This document shows, piece by piece, positions 54,391 through 63,742 of a stretch of DNA of 64,000 nt. Origin of the DNA: UBA822 sp965249775 (lineage in GTDB: Bacteria; Gemmatimonadota; Gemmatimonadetes; Longimicrobiales; Gaopeijiaceae). The stretch is from contig OZ252253.1 in assembly GCA_965249775.1 (NCBI GenBank), positions 1,178,001 to 1,242,000 of the forward strand, read 5' to 3'. The notes beneath the pieces were generated by a model, which had not been told where the DNA came from, made no database searches, and saw nothing but the letters and a program-made list of their open reading frames with translations. Made by a program: the position numbers and the translations under genes. How positions within the stretch are numbered: position 1 is the first letter of the stretch; the number at the start of each line of letters is the position of its first letter.

Positions 54391-56736
54391 CTAGCAATTG
54401 TCAAGTCCAAAAGCGTACAATAGCAACCCCTGTAAACGGAGATCCATCGTAAAGAAGTAGGCCTGTTCCCCCCTGGCGACACCGAGACTGGCGTCGAAGT
54501 TGAGACCGAGCCCGGAAATGAATTCGTCCTTGTTGATGCCCAGGTCTTCGGTTTGCAAACCGGCCGTGATGAAGTCGCCGACCGCCTGATAGACCATGAT
54601 GCGACGACCGTCGAGAACAGAATTGCCCTCACCGAAGGCCACGGCTCTCCCATCGCCCGAAGCCGCGACGAACGTAGTGTCCGTGAGCCCGAGATCTTCT
54701 TCCACGAACGGCTTGGAGAAAATCGCAATATCAGACCCCGTCGCCTGGAAGGCCGGGGTATGCACGAACTCGAAATCTATGGTGTTCACAAGCTCCGTGA
54801 TGCCCAGGCTCAAGTCACCAGGTAAGTGATCTGTCATTAAGAAGGTCGGGTTCCGGCCCAAACTGGCCAGATCGATGTGGAGGATTCCCCACGCGTTGTC
54901 CTCACCGGGCCCCGCGAGTTGCAACTCGTGGAACTGGACCTCGGGTTCCGGATTCGGGACGGCGCCGGTGGGAGCCGGCACGAAGGCGCGCCGGATGGTC
55001 CCTCTCTCACTCCCTTCCGCAGTCGGCCATGTCGAATAATGGATTTGGCGGTTTTGATCCATCGCCAGGAACTGAGGCCGGTCGGAGTAGACGTTCAGTG
55101 CCTCCACATTCCATACAGGCCCCTGGTCCGAGTCTTCCAGCCTCACATTGAACACGAGATTATCGGGGGTCAGGATCCGGCTGTTGGGGATCTCTGCGCC
55201 GGGGGTGGTCCCGGCCAGCCCCTCCAGGAAAACGCTGGTGATGTTGGTGCCACCGGAGTTGGCCACCAACAAGGTATCTCCACAGCCGGGCTCCGCGACT
55301 ATTCCGTAGCAATTGTTGAGGGCGAGGCCCCAGGGTGAAGATCCTACCGCCACGGCGTCAAGGAAGACCTCCGTCTCCAACCGGAACACCTCGACCCGGT
55401 CTTCATCGAAATTGGACAAATACAGGTTGCGCCGGACGGGATCGACCACCCCGTCCAGGATTTTTCCGCCAGACGGCAGGAGCACGGTCCGTCCCGCCAC
55501 GATGACCCGCGTCAAGCGTGCGCCCGTCCGATTCTCCGCGATGGTGTTGGCGCCCAGCAAGCCGCAGACGTACGAGACGAGCATGGGCTCGCCTACGGAA
55601 GCCGCACAGTTGCCGGACGCGTCTACCGAGTATCCAAAGACCTCGTACACCATCGTGTCGGGAAGCTGAAGCGGGTCAAAGTTGTAGACCGTGAAGTCGA
55701 AGTTCTCTATCACGATGCCAGTACGAGGGCTCGCGTAGACCACCTCTTCGAAAGCGACCACGGTGTCCCCCCGCCTCGGGGATATCGCGAGGACGGTATA
55801 TCCCGTTCTCGCGATTCCGCTTCCCTGATTGTCGTCGACGGACGTGACCACGACGTCAATCATATCCTGGAACTCCAGGCGTTCGTTCGAGGTCGCGGTG
55901 AGCTCTACGGTCGGTGCGATGACATCCCCGCCGGTGGCGGAAGCCACGGTGAGCGTGAACGGACCGGCCTGCCCGACGACGTTGAGCGTGTTGGTCGCCG
56001 TGGCCGTAACGGTCATGGTACCCGTAAGGCCGGCCGGAATGACCACGAGCGTATCGAGAATCAGCGAATCCAACACGGGTGAGATCGGCGCGGTAAGGGT
56101 CGTGTCAATCACCCCGGTGATCGTAATCTCTACTTGGCGAACTCCCGCGCCATCTCTGGCTTGGACCCTCAACCCGAGGGTGAGACCGGACTGAATCAAC
56201 TGGCCGTTGACCAGATTTTCGAACTGGACGTCGGGGCCACCCAGAATGAGCGATACGGTATCCGTGGCGAAGTTCCCCACTTCATCGAACACCTTCACGA
56301 CGATCAGAGCCGTCTCCAGTACGGTATCCGGAGTCGCCAGCAGGTAACGACTAATCGTCGTATCGGGCGACGGAGGGATGAGGTCCACCGTCTTGGACAC
56401 GAAGCGGGTGACCACGCTTTCGGTACCCAGGTTGGGATCCCCACGCAACGCGATCCCCTCGAACACGATCTGAGAGACTCCAACATCGTCGGTGACGTCG
56501 ACCGTGACGAGCACGGAGTCGCCCAACGGTATTGCGGCAACCGAGGTGGGCGACGGGACCTGGATGCTGAGGGTTGGAACGTCGGGGCCCGCCACTCCGC
56601 CTAGGCCCGGGGTGAGGTCGACAAAGAGATTGTCGCCCTGACACGCAGCGAAGAGGATGCCCGCCAGGAGTCCCCCGGCCAAAGCTTTCAGGGGGGTCCT
56701 GCGCGTGTGGCGCGCATGGGTTCGTTCACGCTCCAT
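54391..56736 (-). pseudogene. 5' part of a large lipoprotein (Ig-like domains plus beta-propeller), interrupted
   Basis: The start is the ATG at 56736 (AAGGGAG nine bases upstream). The signal peptide ends in a lipobox (LLAGILFAAC), so it is a lipoprotein. About residues 40-420 form several Ig/bacterial-sandwich domains (PTSVAAIPLGDSVLVTVDVTD, VSLILGGPDVQFENLVNG). From about 430 a YncE/NHL-like propeller begins (LDGVVDPVRRNLYLSNFDED, VEVFRLETEVFLDAVAVG, GDTLLVANSGGTN). The frame runs into the right inverted repeat and stops at 54391, adding about a dozen element-encoded residues. Before insertion it would have been about 928 residues. Probably an outer-membrane adhesin-like or binding protein; function unknown. 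Confidence 0.85.
54425..54433. repeat. Target-site duplication, right copy
   Basis: AACCCCTGT immediately after the right inverted repeat; matches 51758-51766. Confidence 0.65.
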
Positions 56737-56985
56737 TATGTCTCCCTTGCGTCCCGGCTCTTCCATTCTATAGCCCTTCTCCAGCCCTTCTCAGGCCTTC
56801 CATGGCCTGGCCCGAGTCCTTATTGAGTGCGAGATCCGTGCCAACAGCGTAATGGCCACGTTCATCACAGTCGTAGCCCGCATGGGCCGTCACCGGAACA
56901 CACTTTTCCCTTCACCGGCAAAGTTTATTCAGTCAGAAAAGGGCGAGGTCGCTGATCCGTGTCTCGCTCGGCATTCCGACATCGC

Positions 56986-58701
56986 CTAGAAAGTTCTTTC
57001 CACGATGTTCGGGGTCACCAGGATCATCAGATCCCGCTGGATCAGGGTCTGGGTAGTTACGCGGAAGAGGCCGCCAATGAGCGGCAGGTCCATCAAGAGA
57101 GGGATCCCGGACCGAACATCACTGCGCTCGGTCACGGTCAGTCCTCCCATGACCACGGTCTCGCCGTCCAGCACGAGCACCCGCGTTTCCACGTTCTGGG
57201 TGCGGAAAATCAGCCCAATATCCGAATCCGCTGCGTCGGCTGCCGAGCGTTCCACGCGAAGCGTCAAGAGAATCTGGTCCCCGCCCGTAATATGTGGCGT
57301 GGCCTCGAGAATGATTCCCGTCTCCTCGATCTGCACGGTGGCCGTGGGGAACGCACCGTCCCCAGCTCCTCCAGCCGCCGCATCGATGATGCGGATCGGC
57401 GTCCGTTCACCGACCTGAATGCGCGCCAACTGGTTGTCCGCCACGGTCACGGACGGCGACGCTTCGATGTCGGAAAGATTCGAGGCCTCGAGCGCGGTGA
57501 TGAAGCTGATCAAGGTGTGCCGCCCCATGACGAGCGATGTCAACATGCGCAACGTGGGGTTGGGGATCTCGACGGCCGCGTTCCCGATTGCGGCGATCGA
57601 ATTCCCTCCCAGCGAGAATACGTTCGTAGCGATCGGTACATCCTCGATGACTCCATCGCCGTCGAGATCCGCGGCGCCCGGAGCGAGCACGTTGAGCTGG
57701 TTTCCCTGAGAGTCCTTCAGATCGTAGGAGACGCCAAGCGCCGACAGATCTGTCCTGTTCACGAAGATGATCTTCGCGGAAATCATGATCTGGGGAGTTG
57801 GAACGTCCAACTCGCCGATCAGGGCTCGGATCGCAGTATGCACGCGCTGGATATCGGTCACGATGACCGAATTGGCAGCCTGGGCCTCCGCTACCTGTCC
57901 GCGCTCGCTGATGAGCTGCGTGATGCCGATGGCCACCTCTGCGGACGTCAGGTAGCTGATTCGGTACGTCTCCGTCACCAGGGGCTCGATAGCTTCTTGG
58001 TCGTTGATATTCGCTATCGCATCGACCCGAATGATGCCGGTCAAACTTTCGACCGCGACCAGGCCCCGGCTCTGCAGAATCTCCGCCAGGGCATCGTCCC
58101 ACGCCTGATCGCGGATGTCGGCCGTGACCACGATGCCGGCCACGTCAGTGCCGGAGACGATGGACTTATCAGAGAACTCGGCGAACGTGAACAGCACGTC
58201 GTCGATGGGGGTGTCGAAGAACGCGACAGTGATTCGTTCCACTTCCTGAGCCTGCGCGACATCCTCGACGAAGGGAGCTGCCGGCGCGACAAACTCCGGA
58301 TTGAAGCTCAAGCGCCGGCTCTCCCATGGATCGAAATTTCCAGCACCATTGTTCAACGAAATACGAACCGCTCCACTCGACTGCGTGACGGTGTATTCAG
58401 TCATCCACTCCAGGTCCACCACAACCCGGACAATGTCTTCCGCGTACTGGCTCGTGCGGACCGACAAAACGCCGCCGCGGTCGATATCCAGATAATCTTC
58501 CTGGGAGAGCGCGTGCTGCGCATTCAAGAGGTCGACGACGATGCGCGCCGGCGTCTCCAGGGTGAACGCTCTGTAGGAGACCGAACCATCGACCGAGACG
58601 AGAATTTCTGTCCGGTTCAGGTTCGGTACGACACTCAAGCCGGTCACCAATTCGCTGGCCGGCAGAAGCAGCCCAATCAATAGTGCGAGGATCGAAGTCA
58701 T
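56986..58701 (-). CDS. pilQ: Type IV pilus secretin PilQ
   Basis: A 571-residue secretin with a signal peptide, an N-terminal AMIN-type domain (SYRAFTLETPARIVVDLLNA), N0/N1 domains (VAFFDTPIDDVLFTFAEFSDKSIV), and the secretin domain ending with LVLDGETVVMGGLTV and IPLLMDLPLIGGLFRVTTQ, the C-terminal consensus. It forms the outer-membrane channel through which the pilus passes. Overlaps pilP by four bases. It is shorter than the Neisseria/Pseudomonas proteins (about 700-770), with a single AMIN domain. Confidence 0.94.
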   Translation of the reverse strand: MTSILALLIGLLLPASELVTGLSVVPNLNRTEILVSVDGSVSYRAFTLETPARIVVDLLNAQHALSQEDYLDIDRGGVLSVRTSQYAEDIVRVVVDLEWMTEYTVTQSSGAVRISLNNGAGNFDPWESRRLSFNPEFVAPAAPFVEDVAQAQEVERITVAFFDTPIDDVLFTFAEFSDKSIVSGTDVAGIVVTADIRDQAWDDALAEILQSRGLVAVESLTGIIRVDAIANINDQEAIEPLVTETYRISYLTSAEVAIGITQLISERGQVAEAQAANSVIVTDIQRVHTAIRALIGELDVPTPQIMISAKIIFVNRTDLSALGVSYDLKDSQGNQLNVLAPGAADLDGDGVIEDVPIATNVFSLGGNSIAAIGNAAVEIPNPTLRMLTSLVMGRHTLISFITALEASNLSDIEASPSVTVADNQLARIQVGERTPIRIIDAAAGGAGDGAFPTATVQIEETGIILEATPHITGGDQILLTLRVERSAADAADSDIGLIFRTQNVETRVLVLDGETVVMGGLTVTERSDVRSGIPLLMDLPLIGGLFRVTTQTLIQRDLMILVTPNIVERTF

Positions 58702-59288
58702 TGAGGGTCTCCAGGGTCTCCGCCCGAAGTCGCGCGTGGCAGTAGCATGATTCTCTCTTCAAAAAGACCGAATTCCGTTACCTCTACGGTGATCTGGTCA
58801 AGATTGATGGTCCGGACGGTCACGTTTCCGTTTCCCACGATTTCTCCCTCCCTCACTCGATAGGTCCCTCCGGTCAACTCCAGCGAATACTGCTCCGGAG
58901 CGCCCGCAACGCCGGGATTCAGCGTTCTGTTGCCCTCACCAAGCAGGGCGATACTCTCACCGGCGAACGGTGAGTAAAGGATTCCGAGGAGGACCAGAGT
59001 CTCGAAACGTGGCCCCTCGTCACCACCGAGTAGCGATCTGAAGGGGTTTCGACGGGAGTACTCAGGGTACGAAAACACCTCTCGCTCGAAGGCCAACGTC
59101 AAACTGTCTGCACGAGCGACGCTGTCCTGGACCGCCAGGCCGCCCCCGGCAACGAGGCCTTGACCCGCGAGCCCGCCCGGAACGAGCCAACCCACGGCCA
59201 GCATGAAGAGACCCGCGTACACCGACCTGATGCTCACGCGGTCTCTCCCCGACGATCGGAAACGACATAGTCCTGGAATCAGCGCCAT
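58698..59288 (-). CDS. PilP-like pilus assembly protein
   Basis: A 196-residue protein with an N-terminal hydrophobic segment (AGLFMLAVGWLVPGGLAG), an acidic linker, then a small beta domain with RRNPFRSLLGGDEGPRFETLVLLGILY and SIALLGEGNRTLNPG, which follows the PilP pattern 'RRDPF.....L..L.GI....' In other species PilP links the inner-membrane PilN/O to the PilQ secretin. Located between pilN and pilQ as expected. Start taken at 59288, seven bases after the pilN stop; a GTG at 59237 would give a shorter leader. Confidence 0.75.
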   Translation of the reverse strand: MALIPGLCRFRSSGRDRVSIRSVYAGLFMLAVGWLVPGGLAGQGLVAGGGLAVQDSVARADSLTLAFEREVFSYPEYSRRNPFRSLLGGDEGPRFETLVLLGILYSPFAGESIALLGEGNRTLNPGVAGAPEQYSLELTGGTYRVREGEIVGNGNVTVRTINLDQITVEVTEFGLFEERIMLLPRATSGGDPGDPQ

Positions 59289-59295
59289 GGGTTGC

Positions 59296-59988
59296 CTACT
59301 CGTTGATCGTCGGAGGATCTACGCCGAAGAGCGGGATGGTCTCGAGGAGCTCCAGCGGCGGCCGCGCGTACACGCAGTCCAACTGGAACGCGTACACCGT
59401 CTGACCCCCTGGCTGAAGGACTTGCTGGGACTGAACAAGCTGCACGCTACGAATGAACGGAGACTCCTCTAGCTGGTTCCAGAACGTCGTCATAGCGAAG
59501 TTACTTCCCGCCAACCCGCGAATCTGGAAATCGACGGTTTCCGCCACCGAGACCTGGATAACCTGCGTCAACCAGGTGAAGTCGGGGAGGGCTCTCGCCA
59601 CTTCATCCAAGAGATGAGGCCAGACGTACCGAAGGGCGTCGATCTCCTGGATGATACTCACTTTCTGTGCGACCGAGTCCCGCCTAGCTTCCAGGGTCGC
59701 ATTGCGCTCGATTAGATCCGCATAATTGGTCGAGTCCTGAATTGCGCTGGCCAGCTCGACCCTTACCTCCTCCTGCTGGGCGGAGAGGCCTACGTACCAC
59801 CATCCAAGGACGGCCAGGGACCCAATCACAACCACCACCGACCCGATCGTGTAGGCATCTAAGGAAAGGCTCCCCAGACTAGGCATCGACAGCTTCGACA
59901 AGAAGCCAGGGCCACCACCGCCGCCGCCGCCGCCTCGCTTCGCGGGGCGCCTTTTCTTGCCACCAGGCAGAAGATTGACTTCAATCAC
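59296..59988 (-). CDS. pilN: PilN-like pilus assembly protein
   Basis: A 230-residue protein starting with GTG at 59988 (GAGG ahead). The N-terminal tip IEVNLLPGGKKRR is the PilM-binding motif of PilN. A glycine run of eight residues (CCG-type triplet repeat near 59920) follows, then one transmembrane helix (SVVVVIGSLAVLGWWYV), a coiled coil and a ferredoxin-like periplasmic domain. It assembles on the inner membrane under the pilus motor. No separate pilO is visible in the operon. Confidence 0.88.
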   Translation of the reverse strand: MIEVNLLPGGKKRRPAKRGGGGGGGGPGFLSKLSMPSLGSLSLDAYTIGSVVVVIGSLAVLGWWYVGLSAQQEEVRVELASAIQDSTNYADLIERNATLEARRDSVAQKVSIIQEIDALRYVWPHLLDEVARALPDFTWLTQVIQVSVAETVDFQIRGLAGSNFAMTTFWNQLEESPFIRSVQLVQSQQVLQPGGQTVYAFQLDCVYARPPLELLETIPLFGVDPPTINE

Positions 59989-60002
59989 GTTGCGTTCCTC
60001 GT

Positions 60003-60953
60003 CTAGACGGCCCTAAGGGCCAAACCGAGCGGGAGAAGGAGCATGGGCGCCGCCTCCTCAAGGATGACCGCGATGCCGACGCCCACTTCATCCGCGGCAG
60101 ACGCAACGAGCGACGAGAGGTCGTCGAGCGGCTCCCGACCCTGAACGACGTCCTCTGCTTTCTCGGCGGTGAGCCCCTTCTCCCGCTGTAGATCCTGACG
60201 CACCCTTCTGGATCCGAAGGGGATGTCCCGCGTGAGGAGCGGACTTCCGTCCTCGAGGATATTCACGTTGGTGGTCTCGTGCCCAATGTTCACCAGCGCC
60301 ACGATTCCCTTCATCGCCTCCGGATGGTTGTAGCGAAAGGCATTGTGGAGTGCGAAGGCATCGACCTCGATCGCCGCGGGAGAAACCCCCGCGTCGAGAA
60401 GCAGACTCACTTTGTGGTCCACGAGCTCGCGCTTGGCAGCCACCAGAAGAACCTGCATCTGCAGGCCCTCCTCGAGGGGATCGAGAATCTCGAAGTCCAA
60501 CTCGACGCTCTTGATGTCGAAGGGCACGTGCTGCTCTGCTTCCCACCGGATGACCTCACGAGCGTCGGACTCGTTCATCCGGTCCATTTCGATCTTCTTG
60601 ATGATCACGTCGTGCCCCCCCACGGCCGCGATCACATCCTTTCCCTTGAGCCCGATCTCTCGGAACAATTCGCGAATGGTGTCGGCCACGAGGCCGGGGT
60701 CCATGACCTCACCCTCCACGATTGCATCCGCGACCAGGGGACGCATGGCGACCCCGCTGACCTCGGGCTGATCACCGGAATGATCGACGACAACGACTTT
60801 CACAAAGCCGCTGCCGATGTCCAACCCTGCCCGCGAGCTCGAGAAGAGTGAAGCCGTGGCGCATGGACGGACGATACCGACCCCGCCAGGGCGCCGGAAT
60901 GCTGCGTTACGCCAACGTTGGTGGAAGAGGATGGGTCGTCGACCTTCCCCCAA
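60003..60953 (-). CDS. pilM: PilM-like ATPase, apparently missing part of its second subdomain
   Basis: An actin-like protein. Motifs AGLDIGSGFVKVVVVDH, DVIIKKIEMDRM, VIRWEAEQHVPFDI and IVALVNIGHETTNVNIL are intact. After about residue 275 (AADEVGVGIA) the chain jumps straight to the usual C-terminal tail (EEAAPMLLLPLGLALRAV). Typical PilM has about 70 more residues in between, including the SGGG-type nucleotide-binding loop. The in-frame start is TTG at 60953, or possibly a non-standard codon nearer the conserved N-terminus; there is no in-frame ATG or GTG. It binds the N-terminus of PilN in the cytoplasm. Confidence 0.82.
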   Translation of the reverse strand: MGEGRRPILFHQRWRNAAFRRPGGVGIVRPCATASLFSSSRAGLDIGSGFVKVVVVDHSGDQPEVSGVAMRPLVADAIVEGEVMDPGLVADTIRELFREIGLKGKDVIAAVGGHDVIIKKIEMDRMNESDAREVIRWEAEQHVPFDIKSVELDFEILDPLEEGLQMQVLLVAAKRELVDHKVSLLLDAGVSPAAIEVDAFALHNAFRYNHPEAMKGIVALVNIGHETTNVNILEDGSPLLTRDIPFGSRRVRQDLQREKGLTAEKAEDVVQGREPLDDLSSLVASAADEVGVGIAVILEEAAPMLLLPLGLALRAV

Positions 60954-60956
60954 ACC

Positions 60957-62312
60957 TCAATCCAGTCCGTAGTCCTGTATCTTGTAGCGGAGGGCCCGCG
61001 GGGAAAGCTCGAGCAGCACCCCCGCCTTCGAACGGTTCCCGCCGGTGCGCTTCAAGGCTCGCTGAATGAGCTGACGCTCCATCTCGGCGGATCGGCGTTT
61101 CACAGAGAGGTCATCCGACTCGTAGGTCGCGTCGATCGGCCCTGCCGTGTTGTGAAGCCGATCGGAAAGCGCCTCCTCTTCCAGCTCCGCTCCGTCGGAG
61201 AGAACCGCAGCCTGTTCGAGCACGTTCTCCAGCTCACGGATGTTGCCCGGCCACGGATAGGCGAGCAAGAGCTTCATCGCGGACGGCGAGATCCCAGCTA
61301 CCTTCACGTTGAGCCGCCCTCTCAAGCGCTCGAGCAAGTGGTGTGTGAGGTCCGGAATGGCCTCGGTCCTCTCCCGCAGAGGAGGCAGATGGACGGGAAT
61401 CACCGCCAGCCGATAGTAGAAGTCCTGGCGGAAATCACCGGACTGTACCGCGGCCTGCAAGTCGATGTTCGTGGCCGAGACGATGCGGACGTCTACCTCG
61501 GAGGTTTGGGTCCCTCCGAGTCGCCTGATCTCACCCTCCTGCAGAGCGCGCAGCAGCTTCACCTGAAGGGCGGTCGGCAGCTCCCCGACTTCATCGAGAA
61601 ACAGTGTCCCGCCCTCCGCTGCCTCGAACAACCCCGCCCGGTCATTATCGGCCCCCGTAAACGCTCCACGCATGTACCCGAAGAACTCGGACTCGAGAAG
61701 TGTCTCGGGTATGGCGCCACAGTTGACCGGAACGAACGGTTCGTCGGCCCGATCGCTCTCGCGATGGATCAGCCGTGCTATCAACTCCTTGCCGGTTCCG
61801 GACTCCCCGGTCAGCAAGACGGGTGACCGGTGGCGGGCGACCTTCGTCGCGGTCTCCAGAGCCCGAATCATGATCGGAGAGCGAGCCACGATGTCCCCGA
61901 GTCTCCGTTCCGCGCTGACCTCGGCGCGGAGACGCCCGACTTCGGACCGAAGCTGCTCCCTCTCCTCGGCCTTCCGGATTGTAAGGAGAACCTCGTCGGC
62001 GCCGAACGGCTTGGGTAGGTAGTCGTACGCGCCCGCCTTCATCGCCTGGACGGCAAGCTCCATGTTCCCGTATGCGGTCATCACGATGACGAGTGCCTGA
62101 CCCTCCACCTCGCGAAACCGCTTGAGAAACTCCAAGCCGCCCATCTGGGGCATGCGTACGTCGCAAAGGATTATCTGGGGGTTCTCATTTGCGGCTATGG
62201 CCAAGCCTTCTTTGCCGTGCGCCGCGAGGAGCACGTCGTGTCCGCCCTCCTCCAGAATGAGTGTCAGAGATTTGCGAAGTCCCTGGTCATCGTCGATTAC
62301 GAGGACCTTCAT
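60957..62312 (-). CDS. Sigma-54-dependent response regulator, PilR/NtrC-type
   Basis: A 451-residue regulator with a perfect AGGAGG ribosome site. The receiver domain keeps the acidic pair and phospho-Asp (VLVIDDDQG, LCDVRMP) and Lys (LPKPF). The AAA+ domain has GESGTGKE, GAFTGA and GTLFLDEVGEL, and the C-terminal Fis-type helix-turn-helix ends GGNRSKAGVLLELSPRALRYKIQDYGLD. Its ATG overlaps the kinase stop, forming a two-component pair beside pil genes, so it probably drives sigma-54 transcription of pilin, as PilR does. Confidence 0.92.
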   Translation of the reverse strand: MKVLVIDDDQGLRKSLTLILEEGGHDVLLAAHGKEGLAIAANENPQIILCDVRMPQMGGLEFLKRFREVEGQALVIVMTAYGNMELAVQAMKAGAYDYLPKPFGADEVLLTIRKAEEREQLRSEVGRLRAEVSAERRLGDIVARSPIMIRALETATKVARHRSPVLLTGESGTGKELIARLIHRESDRADEPFVPVNCGAIPETLLESEFFGYMRGAFTGADNDRAGLFEAAEGGTLFLDEVGELPTALQVKLLRALQEGEIRRLGGTQTSEVDVRIVSATNIDLQAAVQSGDFRQDFYYRLAVIPVHLPPLRERTEAIPDLTHHLLERLRGRLNVKVAGISPSAMKLLLAYPWPGNIRELENVLEQAAVLSDGAELEEEALSDRLHNTAGPIDATYESDDLSVKRRSAEMERQLIQRALKRTGGNRSKAGVLLELSPRALRYKIQDYGLD

Positions 62313-63620
62313 TCGACCTCCTGTCTATCTACGACTTCGGAGTACCGGGCTCCAACGGCGCCGTAAGACTCCACAGTAGGTTCCTTCACGGTAATCGCCT
62401 CTGGCAGCCGGACCTCGAAGCGCGCGCCATCGGGTGTGTTTTCCAAGTCAATACGCCCGCCCATGCCGGACACCAGGCGGGCCGAGATGAAAAGCCCCAG
62501 ACCGGTTCCTTTCCCTGGTTCTTTGGTCGTGAAGAAGGGATCGAACACGTGGGTCTCGTCCGTAGAAGGGAGGCCAGGTCCATTGTCCGAAACCGCCACC
62601 ACGACCACCCTATGTGCGGTTTCGAGGGTGCCGAGGTCCGCCACGGCGAAGGCGCGGGCCACCCGACGCCTGTGCAGATAATTGACCCCGGGAGGATCAT
62701 CCCCCCGCCTGAGGAGGGGGTTGGCCGCCGGGCCCTCCTCGCACCACACGGCAACCTCGATCCTCGGCGCGTCTACGTCCTTCACCGCATCCGACGCGTT
62801 CAAGAGCAAGTTCACGAGCACCTGTTCCAGGTGCCGGGGATCCATCAAGACCGGAGGACATGTGTCGTCAAGCGTCCAGGAGTGCTCCATCTGTCCGAGT
62901 CGGCCCTGGTTTTCCAGGAGCTCACGCACACCCTGGACGACCTCATCGACCCGAACCGGCGCGATCTCGTCGGCCTGGGGCCGGGCGAAGTCGAGAAGTC
63001 CCCGCACGATGCCATCGATGCGCTGTGCCTCGGAACGGATCGATTCCAAGAGCTCCGGGTCTTCCTGTCCCGCCTCGGCGCGACGGAGGGCGACGTCGGC
63101 ATACCCGATGATCGCGGTCAGCGGATTACCGACCTCGTGGGCGATGCCGGCCGCGAGAGTCCCCACCGACGCCAAGCGGGCAGCCTGGATGACCTCGTTT
63201 CGAGCTTCGATGAGCTTGACGTTGGTCTCATCTAGGGACCGAACATTCTCGGCCAAGACCTCCTGCCCGGCGATTGAGCCGGTCGGCCATCGCATTGACG
63301 CTCTCCGTGATGCTTCTGAGCTCGACCCCACTGGGGAGTTCGAGCCGGTGCCGGTAGTCACCGTCGGCAATCTGCTTCACTCCGCGGACCAGCTTGCCCA
63401 CCGGCTCTAGGAGGTTCTTCTTGAGGGCCCACCAAGCGAAAGTAAGAACGATGACCAGATCCACGGCAACGATGATGAGAATGAAGGCCGTCGCCTCGCC
63501 CGTGGAGCGAAGAAACGGAAGCACCAGGCTGATGGCGATGCCCAGAAGGAGGGTGACCCCGCCAAACAGAATCCCCAGTGAAACGAGCAGCTCACGGCGA
63601 AGGGGGGTCGGGGAGCTCAT
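62309..63620 (-). CDS. PilS-like sensor histidine kinase, split by a frameshift
   Basis: Two overlapping frames cover one kinase. 63228-63620 encodes two transmembrane helices (SLGILFGGVTLLLGIAISLV, ILIIVAVDLVIVLTFAWWAL) and a HAMP domain ending VNAMADRLN, then drifts out of family. 62309 to about 63275 encodes the coiled coil, the DHp box with the phospho-His (AAGIAHEVGNPLTAIIGY) and the ATPase motifs NLLLNASDAV, VSDNGPGL and GTGLGLFIS. One base difference near 63255-63275 would join them into about 437 residues. It has no long periplasmic sensor domain, so it senses a membrane or cytoplasmic cue. Confidence 0.85.
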
Positions 63621-63647
63621 GTTCGCATGGCACCTTGGGTAAAAGTG

Positions 63648-63678
63648 CAAAACGCCGGAGGTTCTCGACTCCGGCGTC
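63648..63678 (-). terminator. Rho-independent terminator after the pilin gene
   Basis: Stem ACGCCGGAG / CTCCGGCGT (63652-63660 with 63669-63677) and loop GTTCTCGA, followed on the minus strand by TTT. It separates the pilin from the kinase, which must have its own promoter or read-through. Confidence 0.8.
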
Positions 63679-63742
63679 TCCGATGAAGACTACTTCTAAT
63701 CTGTGCAGGGGACGGATCCGCTGCAACGATAAGGTTTTGGGC

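Larger units (their letters stand above)
51768..54424 (-). mobile_element. IS1595-family element with a methyltransferase-nuclease passenger gene
   Basis: A 2,657-bp element with 22-base terminal inverted repeats at 51768-51789 and 54403-54424 (20 of 22 match; TACGCTTTTGGACTT is exact), flanked by a 9-base direct repeat. It carries a complete transposase and, coupled behind it, a DNA methyltransferase/nuclease gene. Inside the ends, TTTAGGGTG occurs on both sides (51787-51796 and, inverted, near 54370-54378) and may be a transposase-binding site. It lies inside a lipoprotein gene in the same orientation. IS1595 relatives with passenger genes are known. Confidence 0.9.

Noticed and set aside
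60840..60880. A prepilin-like string (GFTLLEL) on the minus strand near 60865
   Set aside because: It comes from an alternative frame inside the pilM N-terminus, breaks off after about 30 residues and has no pilin body.
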